This document shows positions 25,047 through 32,762 of a stretch of DNA of 64,000 bases, in pieces. How positions within the stretch are numbered: position 1 is the first letter of the stretch; every line of letters starts with the position of its first letter. Under the pieces are notes generated by a model. It ran no database searches, was not told the origin of the DNA, and saw only the letters and a program-made list of their open reading frames with translations. The stretch is from the NCBI RefSeq assembly GCF_025370105.1, contig NZ_JANQBK010000001.1:434001-498000 (forward strand), in the 5' to 3' direction. The position numbers and the translations under genes are program-made. This DNA is from Sphingomonas hylomeconis. Its GTDB lineage: Bacteria > Pseudomonadota > Alphaproteobacteria > Sphingomonadales > Sphingomonadaceae.

Positions 25047-26549
25047 ATGCGCGTCATCGACCATCTGATCGCCGGGCACGCCGGCGGTGGCGCCGGTGCG
25101 CGCACCGGCGACGTGTTCGATCCCAATACCGGGCAGATCCAGGCGACGGTCAATCTCGGCGACCAGGCGCTGCTCGACACGGCGGTAGCGGCGGCGCTGA
25201 AGGCGCAGCCGGGCTGGGCGGCGACCAACCCGCAGCGCCGCGCGCGCGTGATGTTCAACTTCAAGGCGCTGGTCGAGGCGCATATGGACGAACTCGCGGA
25301 ACTGCTCTCGTCCGAACATGGCAAGGTGATCGCCGATTCGAAGGGCGACATCCAGCGCGGGCTCGAGGTGATCGAATTCTGCTGCGGCATCCCGCATGTG
25401 CTCAAGGGCGAATATACCCAGGGCGCGGGCCCCGGTATCGACGTCTATTCGATGCGCCAGCCGCTCGGCATCGGTGCCGGCATCACGCCGTTCAACTTTC
25501 CGGCGATGATCCCGCTGTGGATGTCGGGCGTGGCGATCGCCACCGGCAACGCCTTCATCCTGAAACCCTCCGAGCGCGATCCGTCGGTGCCGGTGCGGCT
25601 TGCCGAACTGTTCCGCGAAGCAGGCCTGCCCGAGGGCATCCTCCAGGTCGTTCATGGCGACAAGGAAATGGTCGACGCGATCCTCGATCATCCCGCGATC
25701 TCGGCGGTCAGCTTCGTCGGCTCGTCCGACATCGCGCATTACGTCTATCGTCGCGGCGTCGCGGCGGGGAAGCGCGTCCAGGCGATGGGCGGCGCCAAGA
25801 ACCACGGCATCGTCATGCCCGATGCCGATCTCGATCAGGTCGTCGCCGACCTGTCGGGCGCGGCGTTCGGCAGTGCTGGGGAGCGTTGCATGGCGCTGCC
25901 GGTGGTCGTGCCGGTCGGCGAGAAAACTGCGGTAGCGTTGCGCGAGAAATTGATCCCGGCGATCGCCGCGCTTCGCGTCGGCGTGTCGACCGACAGTGAC
26001 GCGCATTATGGCCCGGTGGTCAATGCGGCGCACCGCAGCCGGATCGAGCAGTGGATCAAGACCGGCGTCGACGAAGGCGCCGAGCTCGTTGTCGATGGCC
26101 GCGGCTTCGAACTGCAGGGGCATGAGAAGGGCTTCTTCATCGGGCCGTCGCTGTTCGATCACGTCACGCCCGACATGTCGGCGTACAAGGAAGAGATTTT
26201 CGGTCCCGTGCTGCAGATCGTGCGCGCCGATGACTTCGAGCACGCATTGCGCCTGCCAAGTGAGCATCAATACGGCAATGGCGTCGCCATCTTCACGCGC
26301 AACGGCCACGCCGCGCGCGAATTTGCCGCACGCGTCAATGTCGGGATGGTCGGCATCAACGTGCCGATCCCGGTTCCGGTCGCCTATCATACGTTCGGCG
26401 GGTGGAAGCGCTCGGCCTTCGGCGATACCAACCAGCACGGCATGGAAGGCGTCAAGTTCTGGACCAAGGTCAAGACCGTGACGCAGCGCTGGCCCGACGG
26501 CGGCGTCGGTGACGGCGCGAACGCGTTCGTCATCCCGACGATGGGCTAG
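25047..26549 (+). CDS. mmsA: Methylmalonate-semialdehyde dehydrogenase (CoA-acylating)
   Basis: 500 residues. It converts methylmalonate semialdehyde with NAD and CoA to propionyl-CoA and CO2, the last step of distal valine degradation. ALDH features: PFNFPAMIPLWM (148-159), ILKPSERDP, VSFVGSSDIAHYVY (221-234) and the nucleophile Cys281 in GSAGERCMALPV. The SERDP and GERCMA signatures distinguish MmsA from ordinary aldehyde dehydrogenases. GGAG precedes the ATG. It is the first gene of an operon that contains every other enzyme of the branch, down to mmsB at 31.9 kb. Confidence 0.96.
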   Translation: MRVIDHLIAGHAGGGAGARTGDVFDPNTGQIQATVNLGDQALLDTAVAAALKAQPGWAATNPQRRARVMFNFKALVEAHMDELAELLSSEHGKVIADSKGDIQRGLEVIEFCCGIPHVLKGEYTQGAGPGIDVYSMRQPLGIGAGITPFNFPAMIPLWMSGVAIATGNAFILKPSERDPSVPVRLAELFREAGLPEGILQVVHGDKEMVDAILDHPAISAVSFVGSSDIAHYVYRRGVAAGKRVQAMGGAKNHGIVMPDADLDQVVADLSGAAFGSAGERCMALPVVVPVGEKTAVALREKLIPAIAALRVGVSTDSDAHYGPVVNAAHRSRIEQWIKTGVDEGAELVVDGRGFELQGHEKGFFIGPSLFDHVTPDMSAYKEEIFGPVLQIVRADDFEHALRLPSEHQYGNGVAIFTRNGHAAREFAARVNVGMVGINVPIPVPVAYHTFGGWKRSAFGDTNQHGMEGVKFWTKVKTVTQRWPDGGVGDGANAFVIPTMG

Positions 26550-26559
26550 GGGATAGCGT

Positions 26560-27084
26560 ATGAAGATCGTCGCCCTTACCACGCTGGCGCTGACGCTGGC
26601 CGCCTGTTCCGGCCCGACCGAACCCCCCAAGGCCAGCAACGAGACGCAGGCCGAGGTCGCGCCGACCGGCGACGTGGGCATCGTCGCACCGACTGGCGTG
26701 ACCAATGCAACTTTGCCGAGCCCGCGCCCCACGCCGACGCCGTCACCCCAAGCGACCATGACAACGGCGGCGCCACGCACCTTCCCGGTCGCCTTCCGCG
26801 GCCGCTGGGGCATGAACGCCAATGATTGCGACCCCAAGCGGGACGACAACAAGGGGCTGATCACCATTTCGGCCGACGCGATCCGGTTCTATGAATCGCG
26901 CGCGACGATCGCCAAGCTCGATGTCTCCTCGCCGACGCGGATCGGCACCGATCTGTCGTTCAGCGGCGAGGGGCAGACGTGGCAGAGCCGAAGCGTGTTC
27001 GATCTGAGCGGTGGCGGCACGAAACTGGCGCGGACCGAAGAAGAACCGGCCGGCGCGTTTGTTTATGCCCGATGCCCGGCGTGA
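26560..27084 (+). CDS. Putative lipoprotein, paralogue 1
   Basis: 174 residues with a lipoprotein signal: LTLAAC places Cys16 as the lipidated residue. A Pro/Thr-rich linker (about 45-70) leads to a compact beta-rich domain with FRGRWGMNANDCDPKRDDNKGL, later ending in YARCP. The next gene encodes a protein with the same layout and the same FxGRWGxxxxDCD...KGLL and C-terminal Y-x-R-C pattern, so the two are tandem paralogues. A conserved cysteine pair probably forms a disulfide. It lies 11 bases after mmsA within the valine operon. I do not know a function. Confidence 0.72.
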   Translation: MKIVALTTLALTLAACSGPTEPPKASNETQAEVAPTGDVGIVAPTGVTNATLPSPRPTPTPSPQATMTTAAPRTFPVAFRGRWGMNANDCDPKRDDNKGLITISADAIRFYESRATIAKLDVSSPTRIGTDLSFSGEGQTWQSRSVFDLSGGGTKLARTEEEPAGAFVYARCPA

Positions 27085-27139
27085 ACCGTTCGCGCCCGGC
27101 ACGCGTTGCGCTCTCGTAATGTTTACGAAAGGCATCTCG

Positions 27140-27607
27140 ATGCGGCGCTTGGTACCCCTCGGCTTGTTGGCGCTTGGCGCCTGTTCGGGCAGTGATGCGC
27201 CTACCGTCAACGAAGCGCAGGCCGCGGCGGCGATCGATACCGTGCAGCAAGCGCCGGAGCGCAACGTCCCCCGCGGATTGCCGATCAGCGAGGAGCGCGC
27301 CGCGCCGCCGGGCGCGTTGCCGCCGCAGTTCGAAGGGCGCTGGGGCATCACGCCGGCCGATTGCGATGTCGCGCGCAGCGACACCAAGGGGCTGCTGGTG
27401 ATCCGCGGCAGCACCCTGACCTTCTATACGGCAAGCGCCGTTGCCAAGGTGATCGGTGGTCCCTCGCGCTACAAGGTCATCGCCGACCTGACCTTTACCG
27501 ACAAAGGCGTCGCGCCGCGCCGCGACCAGCTCGAACTCACTTCCGCCGGCACCGTGCTGCAGCGGGCCGAGCCGGGCGGCAAGACCTACCGCTACGGACG
27601 CTGTTGA
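27140..27607 (+). CDS. Putative lipoprotein, paralogue 2
   Basis: 155 residues from ATG 27140, which has AAAGG about 9 bases upstream; an ATG at 27119 would add seven residues ahead of the signal. LALGAC gives a lipidated Cys near residue 14. The mature domain FEGRWGITPADCDVARSDTKGLL, ending YRYGRC, repeats the core of the preceding lipoprotein at clearly diverged identity, so the duplication is old. Placed between mmsA and the acyl-CoA dehydrogenase gene. Function unknown; periplasmic-facing lipid-anchored location expected. Confidence 0.72.
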   Translation: MRRLVPLGLLALGACSGSDAPTVNEAQAAAAIDTVQQAPERNVPRGLPISEERAAPPGALPPQFEGRWGITPADCDVARSDTKGLLVIRGSTLTFYTASAVAKVIGGPSRYKVIADLTFTDKGVAPRRDQLELTSAGTVLQRAEPGGKTYRYGRC

Positions 27608-27625
27608 CCTCAAGACGAGACTATT

Positions 27626-28771
27626 ATGACCAACCAGTTCGACCTGACCGACGAGCAGCGCGAGATCCAGGATCTGGCGCGCAAGTTCACCGCCGATCGC
27701 ATTACGCCGTTCGCGGGCGAATGGGACGAGAAGCGCCATTATCCCGTCGATGTCTGGAAGGCCGCTGGCGAACTCGGCTTCGGCGCCATCTATGTCGGCG
27801 AGGAGAGTGGCGGGATCGGGCTTGGCCGGCTCGAGGCGGCGCTGATCATGGAAGCAATGGCCTATGGCTGCCCGGCGACCAGCGCCTTCATCTCGATCCA
27901 CAACATGGCGACCTGGATGATCGACCGCTTCGGCGCGCAGCAGATCAAGGATCGCCTGCTGCCGTCGCTGGTCGGGATGGACAAGATCGCCAGCTATTGC
28001 CTGACCGAGCCGGGCTCGGGTTCCGACGCTGCCGCGCTGAAGGCCAGCGCGCGGCGTGATGGCGACCATTATGTGCTGAACGGCACCAAGCAGTTCATCT
28101 CAGGCGCGGGCTATAACGATCTCTATGTCTGCATGGTGCGGACCAGCGAGGAAAAGTCGAAGGGCATTTCCTGCATCGTGGTCGAGAAGGATACGCCGGG
28201 CCTGTCATTCGGTGCGCCCGAGCGGAAACTGGGCTGGAATGCCTCGCCGACCGCGCAGGTAATCTTCGAGGATTGCCGCGTGCCGGTCGAGAATCTCGTC
28301 GGCGCGGAAGGTGACGGGTTCCGCTTCGCGATGGCCGGGCTGGACGGCGGGCGGCTCAATATCGGCGCCTGTTCGCTTGGCGGCGCGCAACGCTGCCTCG
28401 ACGAATCGATCGCCTATACCAAGGAGCGGCAGCAGTTCGGCCAGGCGGTGAGCGACTTCCAGAATACGCAGTTCACGCTCGCCGACATGGCCACCGATCT
28501 CGAGGCGGCACGCGCGCTGCTCTACATCGCCGCCGCCAAGGTGACCGCGAATGCGCCGGACAAGTCGCGCTTCTCGGCGATGGCCAAGAGGCTGGCGACG
28601 GACAATGGCAGTTCGATCGTCGATCGGGCGCTGCAACTGCATGGCGGGTACGGATATCTGCAGGATTATCCGATCGAGCGCTTCTGGCGCGACCTGCGCG
28701 TGCATTCGATCCTCGAGGGCACGAACCAGGTGATGCGGATGATCGTCGGGCGGGAGCTGACGCGGCAATGA
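27626..28771 (+). CDS. Acyl-CoA dehydrogenase, probable isobutyryl-CoA dehydrogenase
   Basis: 381 residues, the standard FAD acyl-CoA dehydrogenase fold: YCLTEPGSGSDAAALK, KQFISGAGYND, DGGRLNIGACSLGGAQ, and the C-terminal LQLHGGYGYLQDYPIERFWRD with the catalytic base Glu364 in LEGTNQ. The operon contains the hydratase, hydrolase and two dehydrogenases that act after isobutyryl-CoA, so the assigned step is isobutyryl-CoA to methacrylyl-CoA. The assignment rests on context as much as on sequence. Electrons would pass to electron-transfer flavoprotein, encoded elsewhere. Confidence 0.92.
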   Translation: MTNQFDLTDEQREIQDLARKFTADRITPFAGEWDEKRHYPVDVWKAAGELGFGAIYVGEESGGIGLGRLEAALIMEAMAYGCPATSAFISIHNMATWMIDRFGAQQIKDRLLPSLVGMDKIASYCLTEPGSGSDAAALKASARRDGDHYVLNGTKQFISGAGYNDLYVCMVRTSEEKSKGISCIVVEKDTPGLSFGAPERKLGWNASPTAQVIFEDCRVPVENLVGAEGDGFRFAMAGLDGGRLNIGACSLGGAQRCLDESIAYTKERQQFGQAVSDFQNTQFTLADMATDLEAARALLYIAAAKVTANAPDKSRFSAMAKRLATDNGSSIVDRALQLHGGYGYLQDYPIERFWRDLRVHSILEGTNQVMRMIVGRELTRQ

Positions 28772-28789
28772 GCGACATGCGCTTAAAAT

Positions 28790-28920
28790 CCCTCTCCCGT
28801 CGGGAGAGGGAAGGGGCCCGCTGCGAAGCAGTGGGAAGGGTGAGGGCGACTTCGGTTACGCGCATCGGCCTCACCCTTCCGTCGCTTCGCTCCTCCCTCC
28901 CTCTCCCAATGGGAGAGGGG
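28790..28920. repeat. Long palindromic intergenic repeat (CCCTCTCCC type)
   Basis: Left terminal hairpin CCCTCTCCCGTCGGGAGAGGG at 28790-28810, right terminal hairpin at 28899-28919 with arms CCCTCTCCC and GGGAGAGGG, and complementary GGTGAGG/CCTCACC arms inside. The element fills the gap between the acyl-CoA dehydrogenase gene and the hydrolase gene. Its right edge (GGGAG at 28911-28915) stands 7 bases before the TTG start of the next gene, where it can serve as the Shine-Dalgarno. Confidence 0.85.
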
Positions 28921-28922
28921 AT

Positions 28923-29963
28923 TTGACCGACGTCCTTATCCTTGCCGAAGGCCCCCTCGGCCGCCTCCGCCTCAACCGGCCCAAGGCGCTGCATGCGCTC
29001 AATACCGACATGTGCGAGGCAATGCTCGCAGCACTCGACGCCTGGGCGACCGATCCCGCCATCGAGGCGATCCTGATCGATCATGCCGAAGGACGCGGCC
29101 TCTGCGCCGGCGGCGACATCCGCATGCTGGCGGAGTCCGGCGCGACCGACGGCGTGGCGGCACGTGCCTTCTTTCATGTCGAATATCGCCTCAACCACCG
29201 GCTGTTCAGCTACGCCAAGACGACGGTCGCGTTCATGGACGGGATCACGATGGGCGGCGGCGTCGGCCTGTCGCTGCCGTGCGACTTCCGTATCGCCACC
29301 GAGAACACCAAGTTCGCCATGCCCGAAACCGGGATCGGCCTGTTCCCCGACGTCGGGGGCGGCTGGTATCTGTCGCGGCTGCCGGGGCGGACCGGGCAGT
29401 ATCTGGCGCTGACCGGGCATCGGTTGGATGGCGCCGAGTGTCTGGCTTTGGGGCTGGCGACGCATTATGTGCCGAGCGCGACGCTCGACGAGGCCAAGCG
29501 GCGTATCGCCGCGGCACCACAGGATATCGCGGCGATCCTCGATGATCTTGCCGTGCCCGCGCCCGATGCCCGCATCCTCGCCCAGCGTGAGGTGATCGAT
29601 CGGCTGTTCGCGTCGGATGCGCTGGAGGATATCTATGCCGCGCTTGCTGGCGACGGTGGCGAGTGGGCTGCGCAGCAACTGGCCACACTGCGAACCAAAT
29701 CGCCGCAGACGATGAAGGTCTCGTTGCGGCTGCTTCACGAAGGGCGGCAGATGGCGACTTTCGAGGACGAGATGCGCCAGGAATATGCCGTCGGCGCGCA
29801 TGTCGTGCAGCGGCACGATTTCCTCGAAGGCGTACGCGCGGTGATCGTCGACAAGGACAATGCGCCGCGCTGGAGCGCCGATGGCCCCGAGGGGGTAAGT
29901 GATCACGTGATCGACCAGATCTTCGCGCCACTGCCCGATGCGGAGGCCTGGACGCCCCACTAA
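28923..29963 (+). CDS. 3-hydroxyisobutyryl-CoA hydrolase (crotonase family)
   Basis: 346 residues. It releases 3-hydroxyisobutyrate from its CoA ester. Crotonase-fold blocks: LNRPKALHALN near residue 17, GLCAGGDIRML, MDGITMGGGVGLSLPCDFRIAT, and PETGIGLFPDVGGGWYLSRL, which is characteristic of HIBCH-type hydrolases. The extra C-terminal region (about 250-346) is also a hydrolase feature, absent from hydratases. The frame must start at TTG 28923 to keep the first strand; there is no ATG. The only Shine-Dalgarno lies in the preceding palindromic repeat. Confidence 0.92.
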   Translation: MTDVLILAEGPLGRLRLNRPKALHALNTDMCEAMLAALDAWATDPAIEAILIDHAEGRGLCAGGDIRMLAESGATDGVAARAFFHVEYRLNHRLFSYAKTTVAFMDGITMGGGVGLSLPCDFRIATENTKFAMPETGIGLFPDVGGGWYLSRLPGRTGQYLALTGHRLDGAECLALGLATHYVPSATLDEAKRRIAAAPQDIAAILDDLAVPAPDARILAQREVIDRLFASDALEDIYAALAGDGGEWAAQQLATLRTKSPQTMKVSLRLLHEGRQMATFEDEMRQEYAVGAHVVQRHDFLEGVRAVIVDKDNAPRWSADGPEGVSDHVIDQIFAPLPDAEAWTPH

Positions 29964-29974
29964 ACCCGCCGGCA

Positions 29975-30057
29975 TGCTGAACTCGATTCAGCATCCATCG
30001 TGCCGCAATGGCGATGGAACATGTCGCGCGATGCACCCTGAAACAAGTTCAGGGTGA
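29975..30057. repeat. Palindromic intergenic repeat (CTGAA-TTCAG type)
   Basis: Hairpin TGCTGA-ACTCGAT-TCAGCA at 29975-29993 and hairpin ACCCTGA-AACAAGT-TCAGGGT at 30035-30055, with GATGCATCG-like sequence between. A related element stands at 32186-32326. It fills the gap between the hydrolase and hydratase genes of the valine operon. Confidence 0.75.
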
Positions 30058-30076
30058 CGGAAGAAGGAACATAATC

Positions 30077-30853
30077 GTGGCAGAATACGAAACCATCCTG
30101 GTCGAGCAGCGCGGCCCCGTCACGCTGATCACGCTCAACCGGCCGCAGGCACTTAATGCGCTCAACGCACAGGTGCTCGCCGATCTGCTCGCCGCGCTCG
30201 CTGCGTTCGACGCGGATGACGGTCAGGGCTGCGCGGTGCTCACCGGCAGCGAGAAGGCGTTCGCGGCCGGCGCGGACATCAAGGAAATGTCGTCGCAGGG
30301 CTTTGCCGAAATGTACGGCACCAACCATTTCGGCGGCTACGAGACGCTCGCCCGTACGCGCAAGCCGATCATCGCCGCGGTCGCCGGCTATGCGCTCGGC
30401 GGCGGGTGCGAACTGGCGATGATGTGCGACTTCATCCTCGCCGCCGACACCGCCAAGTTCGGCCAGCCCGAGATCAAGCTTGCGGTCAGCCCGGGCATGG
30501 GCGGCTCGCAGCGGCTGACGCGCGCGATCGGCAAGGCCAAGGCGATGGAGATGTGCCTCACCGGGCGGATGATGGGGGCGGAGGAAGCCGAGCGCGCGGG
30601 GCTGGTCTCGCGCATCGTGCCCGCCGCCGAGCTGATCGAGGATGCGGTCAAGACCGCGACCACGATCGCCGGCATGGCACCGCTGGCGGTGAAGGCGAAC
30701 AAGGAAATGGTCGACGCCGCGTTCGAGACTGGCCTCACGATGGGCGTGCAGTTCGAGCGCCGCCTGTTCCACGGTCTGTTCGGGACGGCGGATCAGAAGG
30801 AAGGCATGGCCGCGTTCGTCGAGAAGCGCCCGGGGGTGTGGACCGGGAAATAA
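30077..30853 (+). CDS. Enoyl-CoA hydratase
   Basis: 258 residues from GTG 30077, with GAAGGA about 8 bases upstream. Crotonase fold with both catalytic glutamates of true hydratases, Glu112 in GGGCELAMM and Glu132 in [11 protein letters not shown], and the oxyanion-hole stretch [11 protein letters not shown]. In this operon it should hydrate methacrylyl-CoA to 3-hydroxyisobutyryl-CoA, although enzymes of this type also take crotonyl-CoA. An in-frame upstream ATG at 30008 would translate the palindromic repeat and is rejected. Confidence 0.93.
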   Translation: MAEYETILVEQRGPVTLITLNRPQALNALNAQVLADLLAALAAFDADDGQGCAVLTGSEKAFAAGADIKEMSSQGFAEMYGTNHFGGYETLARTRKPIIAAVAGYALGGGCELAMMCDFILAADTAKFGQPEIKLAVSPGMGGSQRLTRAIGKAKAMEMCLTGRMMGAEEAERAGLVSRIVPAAELIEDAVKTATTIAGMAPLAVKANKEMVDAAFETGLTMGVQFERRLFHGLFGTADQKEGMAAFVEKRPGVWTGK

Positions 30854-30860
30854 GCAATCC

Positions 30861-30955
30861 CCCTCCCGCTTGCGGGAGGGGCTAGGGGAGGGGCTGTTAC
30901 CCGAAAGTCGTGAGAAACAGGCCCTCCCCCGACCCCTCCCGCAAACGGGAGGGGA
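30861..30955. repeat. Palindromic intergenic repeat (CCCTCCCGC-GCGGGAGGG type)
   Basis: Left hairpin CCCTCCCGCTTGCGGGAGGG at 30861-30880 and right hairpin CCCCTCCCGCAAACGGGAGGGG at about 30933-30955, around a central stretch with complementary GGCTGTT/AACAGGC arms. The same family occurs at 47673-47769. It separates the hydratase gene from mmsB. Confidence 0.85.
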
Positions 30956-30973
30956 GACGCATAGGAGAGAAGA

Positions 30974-31855
30974 ATGGCACGCATCGCCTTTATCGGGCTC
31001 GGCAATATGGGCGGCGGGATGGCCGCCAACCTGGCGAAGAAGGGGCATGACGTCCGCGCCTTCGATCTGTCCGCCGAGGCGCTGGCCCGCGCCGAGGCGG
31101 CCGGCTGCCTCCCGGCCGAGAGCGCGCTTGCCGCGCTCGACGGCGCCGAAGCGGTGATTACCATGCTGCCCGCGGGCACGCATGTCGAAAGCGTCTATAC
31201 CGATGCCGTGTTCGCCGCCGCACCGGTCGGGGCGATCCTGATCGATTGCTCGACGATCGACGTCGCCACCGCGCGGCGCGTCGGCGAAGCTGCGCAGGCC
31301 AAGGGCTTTACCGCGGTTGACGCGCCGGTCTCGGGCGGGATCGCGGCGGCCAATGCGGGGACGCTGACCTTCATGGTCGGCGGCAGCGCGGAAGGCTTCG
31401 ATCGCGCGCAGCCGTTCCTCGCCGACATGGGCAAGGCGGTGATCCATGCCGGGTCGGGCGGGAGCGGGCAGGCGGCGAAGATCGTCAACAACATGCTGCT
31501 CGGCGTGACGATGGTCGGCACGTGCGAAGCCTTCCTGCTGGCGCAGAAACTGGGGCTCGATCCGCAGACCTTCTTCGATATTTCCAGCGTTTCCTCCGGC
31601 CAGAGCTGGTCGATGACGAGCTATGCGCCGCTGCCCGGCGTCGGCCCGGAGACGCCGGCGGACCACGATTATCAGGGCGGCTTCGCGACGGCGCTGATGC
31701 TCAAGGACCTGCGGCTGGCGATGGAAGCGGCGGCCGGCGCCCGCGCCGATACGCCGATGGGGATGAAAGCGGCGGAATTGTACGAGCGGTTTGCCGCGGC
31801 CGGGCAGGGGGGCACGGATTTTTCGGGCATCATCCGCATGCTGGACGGCCAATGA
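30974..31855 (+). CDS. mmsB: 3-hydroxyisobutyrate dehydrogenase
   Basis: 293 residues. It oxidises 3-hydroxyisobutyrate to methylmalonate semialdehyde with NAD, feeding MmsA. N-terminal Rossmann motif IAFIGLGNMGGGMAANL (4-20), substrate loop DAPVSGGIAAANAGTL (117-131), and catalytic Lys169 in SGGSGQAAKIVNNMLLG. The C-terminal helical domain closes the site. AGGAGAG precedes the ATG. With the genes back to mmsA, it completes the route from isobutyryl-CoA to propionyl-CoA. Confidence 0.95.
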   Translation: MARIAFIGLGNMGGGMAANLAKKGHDVRAFDLSAEALARAEAAGCLPAESALAALDGAEAVITMLPAGTHVESVYTDAVFAAAPVGAILIDCSTIDVATARRVGEAAQAKGFTAVDAPVSGGIAAANAGTLTFMVGGSAEGFDRAQPFLADMGKAVIHAGSGGSGQAAKIVNNMLLGVTMVGTCEAFLLAQKLGLDPQTFFDISSVSSGQSWSMTSYAPLPGVGPETPADHDYQGGFATALMLKDLRLAMEAAAGARADTPMGMKAAELYERFAAAGQGGTDFSGIIRMLDGQ

Positions 31856-31900
31856 GCATTCCACAGTGGCGCCGCGCCGCCCGCTCGGTTAGGCGATCGC

Positions 31901-32164
31901 ATGGGTGATCTGGACCGCTTAGTACCGTCGGGCATAATCGAGCAGTGGGTCTTCCATCTGCGCCGCCAGCGTTCGCGCGCGGCGGACGCAATCTGGTTGA
32001 TCGATCAGGGCTATACGCTGCACGACGGCCGCCATGGCGAGCCGATCGAGGACGCCACGGCACGCTGGCGCGCCGAGCAGGAAACGGTGATCGCCGAGGT
32101 CAATGCGTTGCTCGCGCTCTACGACAATATCAATCTCGGCCAGGCGGACTCTGAGACGGTCTGA
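31901..32164 (+). CDS. Small hypothetical protein
   Basis: 87 residues, MGDLDRLVPSGIIEQW at the start, predicted helical and acidic at the C-terminus, without signal or membrane segment. Possible TAGG Shine-Dalgarno 10 bases before the ATG. It begins 45 bases after mmsB and could be the last gene of that operon. A palindromic repeat follows its stop. Family not recognised. Confidence 0.58.
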   Translation: MGDLDRLVPSGIIEQWVFHLRRQRSRAADAIWLIDQGYTLHDGRHGEPIEDATARWRAEQETVIAEVNALLALYDNINLGQADSETV

Positions 32165-32185
32165 GCGGCGCGACGGTTACCACCG

Positions 32186-32326
32186 TCACTCTGAACTGGG
32201 TCCAGGATCCATCGTGCAACACGGATGAACCGTGCGGTTCGACCGGCATGGTGGCAATCGCAGGATGGCACGATCGCCGTCGGACCTGCGGCACGATGGA
32301 TGCTGAACCACGTTCAGCATGACGGC
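32186..32326. repeat. Palindromic intergenic repeat (CTGAA/GATCCATCGTG type)
   Basis: Contains CTGAACTGGGTCCAGGATCCATCGTGC on the left and GCACGATGGATGCTGAACCACGTTCAGCA on the right; ATCCATCGTGC pairs with GCACGATGGAT across the element and TGCTGAA pairs with TTCAGCA within the right end. It shares these blocks with the repeat at 29975-30057. It separates the small hypothetical gene from the convergent SMR gene. Confidence 0.75.
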
Positions 32327-32336
32327 AGCGTGGGGC

Positions 32337-32666
32337 TCAGTGCCCGCTCACCTTCGACAGGGTGTTCATCACGATCACCCCGGCGACGATCAGCGTCATG
32401 CCCGCGATCGCCGCCGCGTCGAGCTTCTGCCCCTGGAAGATCCACGCCACCGCGGCGATCAGGATCACGCCCACGCCCGACCAGATCGCATAGGCGATGC
32501 CGGTCGGCACCGTCCGCAGCGTCAGCGACAGGCAGTAGAAGGACAGGGCATAGCCAAAGGCGGTCGCGATCGCGGGCAACGGTCGGGTGAAACCGTCCGA
32601 TGCCTTGAGGAACGAGGTCGCGCAGACCTCGGCGACGATCGCGATGAGCAGGAAGACATAGGCCAT
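32337..32666 (-). CDS. Small multidrug resistance (SMR) family efflux protein
   Basis: 109 residues with four transmembrane helices. The essential membrane-embedded glutamate (Glu13, in IAIVAEVCATSFLKAS) and the GIAYAIWSGVGV block of helix 3 identify the EmrE/QacE-like SMR family, proton-coupled exporters of cationic hydrophobic compounds working as dimers. No SMR partner gene is adjacent, so a homodimer is expected. It is divergent from the MHS transporter gene and convergent with the valine operon end. Confidence 0.92.
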   Translation of the reverse strand: MAYVFLLIAIVAEVCATSFLKASDGFTRPLPAIATAFGYALSFYCLSLTLRTVPTGIAYAIWSGVGVILIAAVAWIFQGQKLDAAAIAGMTLIVAGVIVMNTLSKVSGH

Positions 32667-32762
32667 GGCTGAGCGCTAGCCCAAGCGACGCCGGTCCGCC
32701 ATCGCGCAACCCGCTTGCCGCCCCTCCCAATCGCGTTACACCTGCGCACAGGGGAGACGGGC

